Shown: positions 53,768 through 63,278 of the stretch, one piece after another | How the letters are laid out: the number at the start of each line of letters is the position of its first letter | How positions within the stretch are numbered: the first letter of the stretch is position 1 | Assembly: GCA_947494695.1 (NCBI GenBank) | Contig: CANLWB010000002.1 | Coordinates: 1 to 64,000, forward strand | Length of the DNA stretch: 64,000 nucleotides | Source: an uncultured Flavobacteriaceae bacterium | Lineage (GTDB): Bacteria; Bacteroidota; Bacteroidia; Flavobacteriales; Flavobacteriaceae | Direction of reading: 5' to 3' | Position numbers and translations under genes: made by a program | Notes under the pieces: generated by a model | Database searches by the model: none | What the model saw: only the letters and a program-made list of their open reading frames with translations | Told to the model about the DNA's origin: nothing

Positions 53768-54334
53768 TTGACAAACGAAACTGCTTTTGTAAAAGAACTA
53801 ACCCATGGCAAAGGTAGGGAAAGGGCATTTGCGAAATTGCTCGACCTTTATCAAGAACGCCTATATTGGCATATCCGTAAACTGGTAATTACTCATGAAA
53901 ATGCAGATGATGTACTACAAAATACATTTTTAAGAGTTTACAAAAGCTTGCCAAAATTTAAACAACAAAGTTCCCTTCATACCTGGATGTTTAGAATTGC
54001 TTATAATGAGTCGCTTAGGTTTTTGGAAAAAAATAGCAAGCAGAAGAATGTGTCTATTGATGATGTTAATACAACTTATTTAAACAGTCTTGAAAGCGAT
54101 GTTTTTTTCGATAGTAGAGAAACGCAATTAAAGTTACATCGTATTCTGTCGGAGTTATCAAATAGAGAAAGGGAAATATTTCAAATGAAATACTTTGACG
54201 ACTTAACTTTTAAAGATATAGAAGTTATTATAAATGTAAAGGAGAGCACAATAAAGTCTTCATACTACAAAACAGTGGGTTACATTGAAAAAAATATACT
54301 ATCGGTTCAACTTTCATCAAAAACTAGGGTCTAA
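53768..54334 (+). CDS. ECF-type RNA polymerase sigma factor
   Basis: 188 residues. Region 2 (about 22-90: FAKLLDLYQERLYWHIRKLVITHENADDVLQNTFLRVYKSLPKF) and region 4 (about 120-175: LSELSNREREIFQMKYFDDLTFKDIEVIINVKESTIKSSYYKTVG) are intact. The start is a TTG at 53768; no in-frame ATG lies close and the conserved N-terminus (NETAFVKELTHGKGRERAFAKLLD) begins there. It heads a four-gene group that includes a membrane protein likely to hold it in check and exported proteins that may be its regulon. Confidence 0.92.
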   Translation: MTNETAFVKELTHGKGRERAFAKLLDLYQERLYWHIRKLVITHENADDVLQNTFLRVYKSLPKFKQQSSLHTWMFRIAYNESLRFLEKNSKQKNVSIDDVNTTYLNSLESDVFFDSRETQLKLHRILSELSNREREIFQMKYFDDLTFKDIEVIINVKESTIKSSYYKTVGYIEKNILSVQLSSKTRV

Positions 54335-54344
54335 GCATATAACA

Positions 54345-54812
54345 ATGGATTCAAAATACAATAAAACAGGAGCTAACAGACAAGGAAATTATAAGAAATT
54401 GTTTGATAAAGAGGTGCAAAGACGACATGAGGATGAACTTGGGCTAAATATTCCTGAGGGGTATTTTTCTAAATCGAAGCAGGACATATTAACCAAGGTT
54501 TCTTTGGAAACGGCGCCACAAAAACATGTTTTCTTCTTTAAAAAACGCATGGTTTGGTATGCTGCTGCTTCGGTGTTATTACTAATCACCATGATATTAG
54601 GTAGACCTAATAAAACATTACAGGTAGAAGGCATTCAAACTATAGTTTTAGATACCATTGAAACATTTAAAGACAATAAAATTGAAACTGGTAATATAGA
54701 ACCGGCAGAACATGATATTCTAATCACATCTTTGTTTATAGAAGACCATGAGGTTGATGATTTTATAGATGACTATGTTTTAGATGAAGCTTTAATAGAT
54801 GAAGCTTTATAA
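54345..54812 (+). CDS. Putative membrane partner (anti-sigma-like) of the ECF sigma factor
   Basis: ATG at 54345 chosen (MDSKYNKTGANRQGNYKKLF), 10 bp after the sigma stop; a longer in-frame start overlaps the sigma gene. 155 residues. Basic/acidic cytosolic part with NIPEGYFSKSKQDILTKV, one membrane segment (about 67-82: WYAAASVLLLITMIL), and an acidic outer tail ending in IDDYVLDEALIDEAL. This layout and position fit an anti-sigma factor, but there is no classical zinc anti-sigma motif, so the call is by context. Confidence 0.7.
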   Translation: MDSKYNKTGANRQGNYKKLFDKEVQRRHEDELGLNIPEGYFSKSKQDILTKVSLETAPQKHVFFFKKRMVWYAAASVLLLITMILGRPNKTLQVEGIQTIVLDTIETFKDNKIETGNIEPAEHDILITSLFIEDHEVDDFIDDYVLDEALIDEAL

Positions 54813-54835
54813 ACATTAACTTAAAAACCTTTATT

Positions 54836-55729
54836 ATGAAAAAGAACAAATTTATGGCAGCTATGGCCATAGCGACACTCCCTTTATTTTTTATATCTTG
54901 TAATGATTCTGAGCCCGTAACGGACGATTCATTAGAGTTAAGTGACTCATCTGGAGCAGTGGCTCTTGAAACATCTGTTGAAGCGGTAGAAAGTGTGGCA
55001 GACGCTTATAGCTTTTATGCGATAAGTGCTTTAGAGTTTGTTACTGATAATACAGGAAAAGAAAGTACGGAAAGAAATAGCCCTCCAAAACGTTGTAAGG
55101 ATCGTTCTGGGTTTTTCCCCGAGTGTACCGAATTTTCTGAGGAAACAGTAGATGATATAATTACAATCACTGTATCCTTTCCAGACGATTGTGTAGACAG
55201 GAACGGAGATGTTATTTCTGGAACAATAACTGTTGTGAAATCTATTTCAGATACCGACAAAAGTAGAACGGTTACTTTTAATAATTTTTCTATAAACGGA
55301 CATGTGATTAATGGGACAAAGGCTCATGAGTATCTGGCAGAGAACGGAGATGGTAATCCACAAATAAGTGGATCTATTGATATATCTGTGGAGACCGACG
55401 AAGGAACTGTTACTAAAGTAGGTTCACGATTGATGGTCATTACCAGTGGAGGAGATACAGCAACGCACATCGATGATGAAAGAACGATTACAGGTTCACA
55501 TACGTTTACAGATACCGAGGGTCAGGCTAAAGTCGTAGAAATTACAACGCCTTTGGTTAAGCCGGAAGCCTGTAAATATATTGCACAAGGTGTAAAAACG
55601 TATACAGTTAGTGGTGAGGTGTCAACATTAGATTATGGAGATGGTACTTGCGATAATATGGCGACTTTGACAGAAGCAGATGGAACAGTTACTGAAATAG
55701 AACTGAAAAGAAAAAGAAAAAAGTACTAA
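54836..55729 (+). CDS. Hypothetical lipoprotein of the sigma operon
   Basis: 297 residues. The lipoprotein signal ends in FFISC. The mature protein is Ser/Thr/Asp-rich and beta-dominated, with several Cys (KRCKDRSGFFPECTEF, FPDDCVDRNGD, KPEACKY, YGDGTCDNM) that probably form disulfides. The central phrase DRNGDVISGTITVVKSISDTDKSRTVTFNNFSINGHVINGTKAHEYLA appears repeatedly in flavobacterial lipoproteins of unknown function. It sits 23 bp after the anti-sigma-like gene and is probably co-transcribed. Confidence 0.75.
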   Translation: MKKNKFMAAMAIATLPLFFISCNDSEPVTDDSLELSDSSGAVALETSVEAVESVADAYSFYAISALEFVTDNTGKESTERNSPPKRCKDRSGFFPECTEFSEETVDDIITITVSFPDDCVDRNGDVISGTITVVKSISDTDKSRTVTFNNFSINGHVINGTKAHEYLAENGDGNPQISGSIDISVETDEGTVTKVGSRLMVITSGGDTATHIDDERTITGSHTFTDTEGQAKVVEITTPLVKPEACKYIAQGVKTYTVSGEVSTLDYGDGTCDNMATLTEADGTVTEIELKRKRKKY

Positions 55730-55781
55730 TATTTGGTAGGTGCTACTAAATCTGGTTTCTCTGAAAGCAAATACAAAAGAC

Positions 55782-56228
55782 ATGAAATTTGTATTAAAAA
55801 GTAAATTAATTATGCTTGGCATATTTATAAGTATCTTAAAGTTGGGTGCTCAGGAAGGCTTTAATAAAAATGACCTAACTAGAGAGCAACAAGGGCTTAT
55901 GAAGGAGCAACGTGATTTAATTAAATCGAATAGAGAAGCTTTTAAAGCCAGTCTTACCGACGAGCAATTGGCTATTTTAAAAAACGCCAAACTTTCTAAA
56001 GAAGAACGCCGTCATGCACTTATGTCAACATTTACACAGACACAAAAAAATCTGATTAAAGAAAATAAGGCCAAAGTAAATAGACTCAAGGAGCAATTTA
56101 GAGGAACTTTTACACATGAACAGCGGCAACAATTGCGCAGGCGATCGCGAATAAGGAGTGGTGAGGGTAGAAATGAATTGCGAGAGTCGGTAAGACAAAA
56201 CAGGGCGAAAAAGAAAAAACATAATTAA
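55782..56228 (+). CDS. Spy/LTxxQ-like exported helical protein
   Basis: ATG at 55782 chosen (MKFVLKSKLIMLGIFISILKLGAQ), giving a signal peptide; an earlier in-frame ATG at 55740 is less likely. 148 residues. The mature part is highly charged and helical with repeated LTxxQ-like motifs: LTREQQ, LTDEQL, FTQTQ and FTHEQRQQL, reminiscent of the Spy/CpxP periplasmic chaperones that respond to envelope stress. The C-terminus is Arg/Lys-rich. This supports an envelope-stress role for the sigma operon. Confidence 0.72.
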   Translation: MKFVLKSKLIMLGIFISILKLGAQEGFNKNDLTREQQGLMKEQRDLIKSNREAFKASLTDEQLAILKNAKLSKEERRHALMSTFTQTQKNLIKENKAKVNRLKEQFRGTFTHEQRQQLRRRSRIRSGEGRNELRESVRQNRAKKKKHN

Positions 56229-56269
56229 GTAGGTAGGTGGATTGATTGGTGTAGCATTTTTTTAATTCA

Positions 56270-56315
56270 GGAAAAGTGGTTGGGTTCTTATTCAACCACT
56301 TTTTCCGTGTTTATG
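56270..56315 (+). terminator. Terminator of the ECF sigma operon
   Basis: A 13-bp stem GGAAAAGTGGTTG (56270-56282) with CAACCACTTTTTCC (56293-56306, one bulge) lies after the Spy-like gene. The T-rich tail is broken by G residues (GTGTTTATGTTTT), so termination may be partial. It separates the operon from the beta-barrel gene. Confidence 0.65.
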
Positions 56316-56438
56316 TTTTAACATATAAATTTCAGATTTGGGCGCAAAGTTTAACGAAAAGAAGCATCTAAATACTTAAAGCATAAAAAACGAGCTGTAG
56401 AAACAATACAGGCAAGCTCGGTTCGCAAACAACAACAT

Positions 56439-57314
56439 ATGAAAAAAGTCTTCTTGTCTTTTATGATATTATCAAGTGGCTTTCTAACATATTCTCAGGA
56501 AAGATCAACTGAAAATCAAGAAGACGAAGTTGATGAAATTATCGATAGTTTCTTAGAAGAAGATGTGGTAGACGAATTGATTCAAGACCTTAATGCGTTC
56601 AAATTTTTATACGTTTCAGTGAACTACAATAGAGATACTTATTTTTCTGGAAGAGATATTGGTATAGATCAACACAATATAAGACCACAAATCACCTATA
56701 TGGATGCCAAAGGTTTTATGTTAAGCGTATCTGGAATGTACTATAGTAAATTTGTTCCAAAATGGGATTATAGTGCCGCTACTATAGGGTATACCAGAAG
56801 TTTTGGAAATAATAAATTATTCAGACTTTTTGGCTCAGGTTCCAGGTACTTTTATTCAAAGGAAGTAGATAACCCATTTCATTATGCAATATCTTTTGGT
56901 AGTGGTGTTAAAAACAAGAAACGTACTTTGTCTACGCAACTTTCTGGAACCTATTTGTTTGGAGATGATCAGTCGTTTCAATTAACCTCTTCGAGCCACG
57001 CATCTTTTATATTATTTAAAAAGAAAACAAATACTTTAAAGTTAAAACCCGAATTGAACATTATAGCAGCTCAGCAAACGTTTGAATTGGCTCAAGTACA
57101 ATTTGAGAATGGTGAACGCGTTGTAGGTTATTTAGAAAACGATGTTTTTGGTTTAATCAATACACAAATTAATATCCCATTAGAGTTGAGTATGCAATCT
57201 TTCGATTTCGAATTAGGATATAACCTAAACATACCCACCGCTAATAGTACAGAATCAAACTTGAAGGTAACAGGTTATTTTAACTTTTCTGTTGCTTATT
57301 TATTTGATTTGTAA
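56439..57314 (+). CDS. Hypothetical outer-membrane beta-barrel-like protein
   Basis: 291 residues. Signal peptide to about residue 20 (TYSQ), then an acidic segment (STENQEDEVDEIIDSFLEEDVVDELIQDL) and beta strands alternating aromatic and polar residues (FKFLYVSVNYNRDTYFSG, LFRLFGSGSRYFYSK, NTLKLKPELNIIAAQQTFEL, FNFSVAYLFDL), ending in an aromatic-hydrophobic strand as in outer-membrane barrels. Family not recognised. It may belong to the neighbouring sigma regulon, although a terminator lies between. Confidence 0.7.
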   Translation: MKKVFLSFMILSSGFLTYSQERSTENQEDEVDEIIDSFLEEDVVDELIQDLNAFKFLYVSVNYNRDTYFSGRDIGIDQHNIRPQITYMDAKGFMLSVSGMYYSKFVPKWDYSAATIGYTRSFGNNKLFRLFGSGSRYFYSKEVDNPFHYAISFGSGVKNKKRTLSTQLSGTYLFGDDQSFQLTSSSHASFILFKKKTNTLKLKPELNIIAAQQTFELAQVQFENGERVVGYLENDVFGLINTQINIPLELSMQSFDFELGYNLNIPTANSTESNLKVTGYFNFSVAYLFDL

Positions 57315-57438
57315 CACAAAAACGTGCTAATTACTTTTAAAGGATACGCCCACATACATGGTTACAGCATTAATTGAAGACATAAAGTCTCCCTCATTAA
57401 GTCCAACTCACGTTTACTTTAGTTTATAAATAAGGTTC

Positions 57439-58884
57439 TTAAAAATTGCAATTGGTTATTTCCGTAACACGAAGTGTATTTACCATACCTCGTTCTTTAA
57501 TTGGCATAGCGGCTAAACTTACTAGCATATCTCCTTCTTCTAGATAACCCATTTTACAGGCGATAGCATTTACATCTTCTATAGTTTCATCGGTGCTAAC
57601 AAATTTATCGTAATAAAATGCACGAACCCCCCAAAGCAAGCTAAGACGTGTTAAAATACGTTTATTAGAAGTAAATACTAAGATATGGCATGATGGTCTC
57701 CAAGCCGAAATCTGAAATGCCGTATACCCACTATTTGTAAGCGTTGAAATAGCTTTAGCGTTAATCTCGTTGGCCATATGGGCTGCATGATAACAAATAG
57801 ATTTTGTGATATAACGATTCGTTTTAATATGAGGAGGTAGTTGAGGGACTTGAATTAAATTTGAGTCTTCTACACTTTTAAGTATATCGGCCATTTGTTT
57901 AATAACCTGCACAGGGTAACTACCAACAGAGGTTTCTCCCGATAACATCACGGCATCGGCACCATCCATAACCGAATTCGCTACATCATTCACTTCCGCT
58001 CTTGTTGGTGTTAAACTAGAGATCATGGTCTCCATCATTTGAGTCGCAATAATTACTGGTATTCTTGCCTTCTTGGCACGAAGTACTAATTTCTTTTGAA
58101 TAAGCGGTACCTCTTCTGCGGGAACTTCAACACCTAAGTCACCACGAGCTACCATGATACCATCGCAATGTGTTACAATTTTATCAATATTTTCAACAGC
58201 TTCTGGTTTTTCAATTTTTGCAATGATTGGAATTTTATGATCACTATGTTTATTTATGAGATCACGTAATTGCATTAAATCTTCTGCATGACGTACAAAA
58301 GATAGGGCAATCCAATCCACTTGTTGTCCAACAGCGAATATAGCATCTTCAATATCTTTTTCGGTTAATGCTGGTTGCGAAATATTGGTGTTGGGAAGGT
58401 TAACACCTTTTTTAGATTTAAGAGGTCCTCCCTGAATAACACGAGCAACAACTTCGTCTTTTTTGTTTGTAGACACCACCTCAAAAATTAGCTTTCCATC
58501 GTCTAATAAGATGCGTTCGCCTGGTTTGGCATCTTGAGGGAAGTTATCGTAAGTCATATAAACACGATCTTTGGTTCCTTCAAAACGTTCACCAGTGGCA
58601 AATATAATTTCATCATTAGGGTGTACAACAACTTCTTCTTTCATGACCCCAACACGAAGCTTAGGGCCTTGCAAATCGCCTAAAATAGCTGCAGTAAAAC
58701 CAAACTCTTCATTTAGCTCTCGTATCATTTTGATGCGTTCAATAACATCATTATAATCGGCATGAGAAAAGTTTATTCTAAATACATTAACACCTTCTTC
58801 AAGCATTCCTTTTAGAACTTCTTTGGTACTTGTAGCCGGTCCTAATGTTGCTACTATTTTAGTTTTCTTTCTTATTGTTGCCAT
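57439..58884 (-). CDS. pyk: Pyruvate kinase
   Basis: 481 residues; transfers phosphate from phosphoenolpyruvate to ADP in the last step of glycolysis. The N-terminal block KTKIVATLGPATSTKEVLKGMLEEGVNVFRINFSHADY, the catalytic region IIAKIEKPEAVENIDKIVTHCDGIMVARGDLGVEVPAEEVPLIQKKL and the MDGADAVMLSGETSVGSYPV active-site block are intact. It follows the IPExxxVDY gene with a one-base stop/start overlap, the common flavobacterial arrangement. Confidence 0.96.
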   Translation of the reverse strand: MATIRKKTKIVATLGPATSTKEVLKGMLEEGVNVFRINFSHADYNDVIERIKMIRELNEEFGFTAAILGDLQGPKLRVGVMKEEVVVHPNDEIIFATGERFEGTKDRVYMTYDNFPQDAKPGERILLDDGKLIFEVVSTNKKDEVVARVIQGGPLKSKKGVNLPNTNISQPALTEKDIEDAIFAVGQQVDWIALSFVRHAEDLMQLRDLINKHSDHKIPIIAKIEKPEAVENIDKIVTHCDGIMVARGDLGVEVPAEEVPLIQKKLVLRAKKARIPVIIATQMMETMISSLTPTRAEVNDVANSVMDGADAVMLSGETSVGSYPVQVIKQMADILKSVEDSNLIQVPQLPPHIKTNRYITKSICYHAAHMANEINAKAISTLTNSGYTAFQISAWRPSCHILVFTSNKRILTRLSLLWGVRAFYYDKFVSTDETIEDVNAIACKMGYLEEGDMLVSLAAMPIKERGMVNTLRVTEITNCNF

Positions 58885-59369
58885 TAGCTAAAAATTAAAT
58901 TGTCTTTAGATTTTAATTGATGAATATCAATACTATAAGCTGTGGCTATTTGAGGCGCCATTAATATGTTATTTAGTACATATTTTTCTTTACTGGAATG
59001 AATCTCATGATCTATTTTCAAGAAATAATTCACGGTTTTATATTCTGGTACTAAATATGACGTCCTCGTTATTTTTTCTTCCGAATTAAATAATGACTTA
59101 TTTTGAGTCATTACATATTCTTCTGTTCTATAAATATTAGAAGTTAAACTCCAAACGGTTTGTTGTTTTTTGTCTTCCCAATCAAAAATTGGGTAGGTCG
59201 ATTGTCCATTTTCATAATCCAAATCGAATGGTTTTCTAATAAGACTTATTCCTAAATGTTTGTTTAAAAGGTAGGCTAATCTATAATCTTCTAATGTGCA
59301 ATGAATTGCTATTAAAGTATACAAATCTTCCTCAAAAACATCGTCAAGAATAAGCTTGTGTACAGCCAT
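58884..59369 (-). CDS. IPExxxVDY family protein
   Basis: 161 residues, soluble. The motif appears in the variant form VPEYKTVNYFLKI near the middle-to-end of the protein, with the upstream GISLIRKPFDLDYENGQSTYPIFDWED block also characteristic. Function unknown. The family is nearly always found between rnc and pyk in Bacteroidota, as here, and its stop overlaps the pyk ATG by one base. Confidence 0.87.
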   Translation of the reverse strand: MAVHKLILDDVFEEDLYTLIAIHCTLEDYRLAYLLNKHLGISLIRKPFDLDYENGQSTYPIFDWEDKKQQTVWSLTSNIYRTEEYVMTQNKSLFNSEEKITRTSYLVPEYKTVNYFLKIDHEIHSSKEKYVLNNILMAPQIATAYSIDIHQLKSKDNLIFS

Positions 59370-59491
59370 AACTTATAATTAGTCGCGGTAAATATAAGAT
59401 ATAAAAGCTTCAATCGGAATACGTTTAATGGATATCTTAGCGACAAGTTAAACTAAAACGTTGTAGTTAATCTTTTTATTTAAGAAAAGAC

Positions 59492-60232
59492 TTAGATCAT
59501 TTTAGAAATCTTGTTTTGAAAGGCAAAAAAGGCACGTTTGGAGGCTTTTTCTTCTGCTTTTTTCTTGGAAGTTGCCCGTGCTTTAGCGACAATTTTTTCG
59601 TCTATAGATAGTTTTACAGAGAAGTGTCTAACCTCGTCGTTACCCGTATCTTCATATACGTTGTAACCGAATGTTTTCTTTTCTTTTTGACACCATTCTA
59701 TAAGTAAACTTTTATAACTAATAACCTTACCTTCTAGGGTTTCAATGTCTACATAGGGAATAATAACACGTTTATATATAAACTTTTCGCAAAATTTATA
59801 GCCTTTATCGAGAAAGATGGCGCCAATTAAGGCTTCAAAAATATTACCGTGAATGTTGTCTCCAAATTGTCCCTGAGGAATTTTGCTTTCAACCAGATCT
59901 ATTAGGTTTAAGTCTTTACCCAGTTCATTTAAATGTTCTCTACTTACAATTTTAGAGCGCATTTTGGTGAGATACCCCTCGTCGCCGCTTGGCACTTCCA
60001 GGTATAAATGAGATGCTATTACAGCACTTAACATGGCATCTCCTAAGAACTCTAATCGCTCATAATTGATAGTATTCCCTTTACTATCTTTTAAGTTCAT
60101 AGAGCGGTGTGTAAATGCCGTCTTATAGTATTTAATGTTTTTTGGTTTAAACTCAAGTGTTTTAGTTAATTGCATAAAAAAATTCCCGTTACGTTTAAAA
60201 CGGGAATTGAATATGTTGCGAATGCTTTTCAT
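59492..60232 (-). CDS. rnc: Ribonuclease III
   Basis: 246 residues. The RNase III signature NYERLEFLGDAMLSAVI near residue 60 and the downstream catalytic block GNIFEALIGAIFLDKGY are intact, followed by a double-stranded RNA-binding domain (about 165-240: SYKSLLIEWCQKEKKTFGYNVYEDTG ... KKKAEEKASKRAF). Processes rRNA precursors and structured mRNAs. It is the third gene of the acpP-fabF-rnc unit. Confidence 0.95.
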   Translation of the reverse strand: MKSIRNIFNSRFKRNGNFFMQLTKTLEFKPKNIKYYKTAFTHRSMNLKDSKGNTINYERLEFLGDAMLSAVIASHLYLEVPSGDEGYLTKMRSKIVSREHLNELGKDLNLIDLVESKIPQGQFGDNIHGNIFEALIGAIFLDKGYKFCEKFIYKRVIIPYVDIETLEGKVISYKSLLIEWCQKEKKTFGYNVYEDTGNDEVRHFSVKLSIDEKIVAKARATSKKKAEEKASKRAFFAFQNKISKMI

Positions 60233-60315
60233 CTGAGAGATTAAGTATGTTATTTCAATGTCAGATGGAATAAACCATGATTGATGTTACTAGGTTTAAT
60301 ATCATTCGAAGATTA

Positions 60316-61566
60316 TTAATCTAATTTCTTGAATAGTAAACAGGCATTATGGCCACCAAATCCAAAAGTATTACTCATTGCTACCTTAACATCGCGTTTT
60401 TGAGCCTTGTTTAAAGTTAAATTCAACTCAGGGTCAATTTTCTCGTCTACTGTAGTATGATTAATCGTTGGCGGTACAATACCATTTTCCATTGCCATTA
60501 TAACTGCAATCGCTTCAATTGCTCCGGCAGCACCTAGAAGGTGTCCGGTCATAGATTTTGTTGAATTGATATTCATAGATTTTGCGTGATCTCCAAAGAC
60601 TTTAGAAATAGCTTTTAATTCGGCTACATCTCCTAGAGGTGTAGAAGTCCCATGTGTATTAATATGGTCTACATCTTCAGGGTTAAGTCCGGCATTCGCC
60701 AGGCAATTTTCCATGACAGCAACAACACCAACGCCTTCAGGATGCGGGGCGGTCATATGATACGCATCTGAAGATAATCCACCTCCAAGAACTTCTGCAT
60801 ATATTTTTGCCCCTCGAGCTTTTGCATGTTCATATTCTTCTAAAACTAAAGCTCCTGCACCTTCTCCTAATACAAAACCATCTCTGGTTCCGTCAAAGGG
60901 TCTGGAAGCTGTTTCTGGACTTTCATTTCTTGTAGATAGTGCATGCATGGCGTTAAAACCACCCATTCCTGCCTTTGTAACCGCGGCTTCACTACCACCG
61001 GTAACAACAACATCGCAATGACCTAAACGTATAGAGTTTAGTGCATCGAACATGGCATTTGCAGAAGACGCACACGCAGAAACTGTCGTGTAATTTGGCC
61101 CCATAAACCCATGTTTTATAGAAATGTTTGCAGGTGCAATATCGGCAATCATTTTAGGAATAAAGAATGGATTAAATCTAGGGGTTCCATCTCCATCAGC
61201 ATAGTTTAAGACTTCCTGCTGGAACGTTTCTAAACCTCCAATTCCTGCACCCCATATAACACCTACGCGCAATTTATTAATCTCGTCTAAGTTTAAGTTT
61301 GCATCTTCTATGGCTTCATCAGATGCTACCATAGCGTATTGCGCAAATTTATCCATCTTACGAGCCTCTTTTCTGTCAAGAAAATCGGTTGCATTAAAAC
61401 CTTTTAATTCACATGCGAATTTGGTTTTAAATTTTTCGGTATCATAATATGTTATAGGCGCAGCACCACTCTTACCACTAATAAGTCCTTCCCAATAATC
61501 ATTTTTGGTATTACCTATAGGTGTTAAAGCTCCTAATCCTGTGACTACAACTCGCTTCAGTTCCAT
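60316..61566 (-). CDS. fabF: Beta-ketoacyl-ACP synthase II
   Basis: 416 residues, full length. The condensing-enzyme triad is visible: C165 in TVSACASSANA, His in NTHGTSTPLGD and His in MTGHLLGAAG. The opening RVVVTGLGALTPIGN is the family N-terminus. It elongates acyl-ACP with malonyl-ACP in fatty acid synthesis and lies 12 bp after acpP, its carrier partner. Confidence 0.96.
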   Translation of the reverse strand: MELKRVVVTGLGALTPIGNTKNDYWEGLISGKSGAAPITYYDTEKFKTKFACELKGFNATDFLDRKEARKMDKFAQYAMVASDEAIEDANLNLDEINKLRVGVIWGAGIGGLETFQQEVLNYADGDGTPRFNPFFIPKMIADIAPANISIKHGFMGPNYTTVSACASSANAMFDALNSIRLGHCDVVVTGGSEAAVTKAGMGGFNAMHALSTRNESPETASRPFDGTRDGFVLGEGAGALVLEEYEHAKARGAKIYAEVLGGGLSSDAYHMTAPHPEGVGVVAVMENCLANAGLNPEDVDHINTHGTSTPLGDVAELKAISKVFGDHAKSMNINSTKSMTGHLLGAAGAIEAIAVIMAMENGIVPPTINHTTVDEKIDPELNLTLNKAQKRDVKVAMSNTFGFGGHNACLLFKKLD

Positions 61567-61578
61567 AAAATGTAATGC

Positions 61579-61812
61579 TTAGTTTGCTTCTTCTATGTAA
61601 GAAATAGCTTGACCAACTGTAGCAATATTTTCAGCCTGGTCGTCTGGTATTTGAATATCGAATTCTTTTTCGAACTCCATTATTAATTCAACAGTATCTA
61701 ATGAGTCTGCTCCTAAATCGTTTGTGAAGCTCGCTTCTGTAACAACTTCGTTCTCATCAACTCCCAATTTGTCTACGATAATCGCTTTTACTCTTGATGC
61801 AATGTCTGACAT
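61579..61812 (-). CDS. acpP: Acyl carrier protein
   Basis: 77 residues, acidic, with the 4'-phosphopantetheine attachment site S37 in [16 protein letters not shown]. It carries acyl chains in fatty acid synthesis. It is the first gene of the minus-strand acpP-fabF-rnc unit with a consensus -7 element about 30 nt upstream, and is divergent from purN. Confidence 0.96.
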   Translation of the reverse strand: MSDIASRVKAIIVDKLGVDENEVVTEASFTNDLGADSLDTVELIMEFEKEFDIQIPDDQAENIATVGQAISYIEEAN

Positions 61813-61842
61813 AATATTTAATTTTAAATTTTAATTAGTTGG

Positions 61843-61850
61843 CAAAAATA
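61843..61850 (-). promoter_or_regulatory. Candidate -7 promoter element of the acpP operon
   Basis: On the minus strand this reads TATTTTTG, matching TAnnTTTG, 30 nt before the acpP ATG. The -33 region is degenerate (GTGTTTT about 20 nt upstream). Confidence 0.45.
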
Positions 61851-61997
61851 AAAAACTTTAGTTTTAAAACACATCTTTGGGATAAAAATGTGTTTGTAAT
61901 TTACTAAAATTAGTTTTAAGTAATTGTATATTGCCTTCAATTTGTTAATAATTATTCTTTTTTTTGTTCGAATAATTCTAACATTATAATCTGTAAA

Positions 61998-62567
61998 ATG
62001 AAGCGTATTGTAATTTTTGCGTCCGGTAGTGGTACTAATGCTGAAAATTTAATTAAGTTTTTTCAAAGCAGTGATAATGCATCTGTTATTCAGGTGCTTA
62101 CCAACAATCCCCGTGCCAAAGTTTTAGATCGTGCCAAAAATCTCAATGTAAGCGCACTGTCCTTTAATAAGATTGCTTTTACTAAGACCGATGACGTCTT
62201 AAATATTTTGAAGACCTCTAAGCCAGATCTTATTATTCTTGCTGGGTTCTTGTGGAAATTTCCTGAAGTTATTCTCGATCAATTTCCTAATAAGGTTGTT
62301 AATGTTCACCCTGCCTTATTGCCTAAGTACGGAGGTAAAGGGATGTATGGAATGCATGTACATGAAGCTGTAGTTGCTAATCATGAAGTCGAAACGGGTA
62401 TTACCATTCATTATGTTAATGAAAATTACGATGAAGGCGCTACTATTTTTCAGGCAAAATGTGACGTAAAACCTTCTGATACGGCTGAAGATGTGGCTGC
62501 AAAAATTCATCAATTGGAAATGGAGCATTTTCCTAGGGTGGTTGAGAGAATATTAGATCCTAAATAA
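61998..62567 (+). CDS. purN: Phosphoribosylglycinamide formyltransferase
   Basis: 189 residues. RIVIFASGSGTNAENLI is the GAR-binding N-terminal loop; NVHPALLPKYGGKGMYGMHVHEAVVANHEVETGITIHYVNENYDEG contains the catalytic His and Asp region of the family. It adds a formyl group from 10-formyl-tetrahydrofolate to GAR in purine synthesis. The start codon follows directly on the divergent region shared with acpP. Confidence 0.94.
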   Translation: MKRIVIFASGSGTNAENLIKFFQSSDNASVIQVLTNNPRAKVLDRAKNLNVSALSFNKIAFTKTDDVLNILKTSKPDLIILAGFLWKFPEVILDQFPNKVVNVHPALLPKYGGKGMYGMHVHEAVVANHEVETGITIHYVNENYDEGATIFQAKCDVKPSDTAEDVAAKIHQLEMEHFPRVVERILDPK

Positions 62568-62572
62568 TAATC

Positions 62573-63268
62573 ATGGTAGAGATTATTGATTTAAGTCAGG
62601 ATATCTATGAGGGTATGCCGGTTTTTAAAGATTTACCTCAAGTTAAGGTAAGTGTGCACAACACTCACGAAGAATGGGATGGTATTATAAATGCTGAAAC
62701 AAAAACTCCGGCGGTACATAAATTAGAATTTGGAGAGCATACCGGAACCCATGTTGATGCTATTAATCATATGGCTAAAGAGTATGAAGGACAATCTATA
62801 GATACGATGCCACTATCCATGTTTTATACCGAAGGCATATGCTTAGATTTTTCATATAAGACATTTAATGAATTGATAGAGGTAGCCGATTTTAAAAGTG
62901 CCTGCGAGAATCAAAAAATAGACATTAAAGAAAAAGATACCGTATTAATTTATACAGATCATTATAGAAAAACCTTTGATACCAATAATTGGAACCAGGG
63001 ACCAGGTCTTTCTGCAGATGCAGCAAGATGGTTGGGCAATAAAGGTATTTCAGCATTTGGTGTTGAAACGATGTCACCAGGTGTTTCGGGAGTTTCTAAT
63101 AAACAAGTACATTATATATGTGGGGAATTAGGTTTCACACATTATGAAAACATGATAAACCTTTATAAGTTAATTGGGCGAGGACGATTTCGTTTCATTG
63201 GTTTACCCTTAAAAATTAGGGGAGGAACAGGCTCTCCTGTCCGTGCTATTGCCGTTTTTGAAAGTTAA
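62573..63268 (+). CDS. Cyclase family protein (kynurenine formamidase-like)
   Basis: 231 residues. HTGTHVDAINHM is the metal-binding HxGTHxDAxxH motif of the cyclase family; IYTDHYRKTFDTNNWNQGPGLSADAARWLGNKGISAFGVETMSPG supplies the second half of the active site. Known members hydrolyse N-formylkynurenine or isatin-type substrates; which one is used here is not certain. It lies 5 bp after purN, so the two are co-transcribed. Confidence 0.9.
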   Translation: MVEIIDLSQDIYEGMPVFKDLPQVKVSVHNTHEEWDGIINAETKTPAVHKLEFGEHTGTHVDAINHMAKEYEGQSIDTMPLSMFYTEGICLDFSYKTFNELIEVADFKSACENQKIDIKEKDTVLIYTDHYRKTFDTNNWNQGPGLSADAARWLGNKGISAFGVETMSPGVSGVSNKQVHYICGELGFTHYENMINLYKLIGRGRFRFIGLPLKIRGGTGSPVRAIAVFES

Positions 63269-63278
63269 AATTAGTGTC

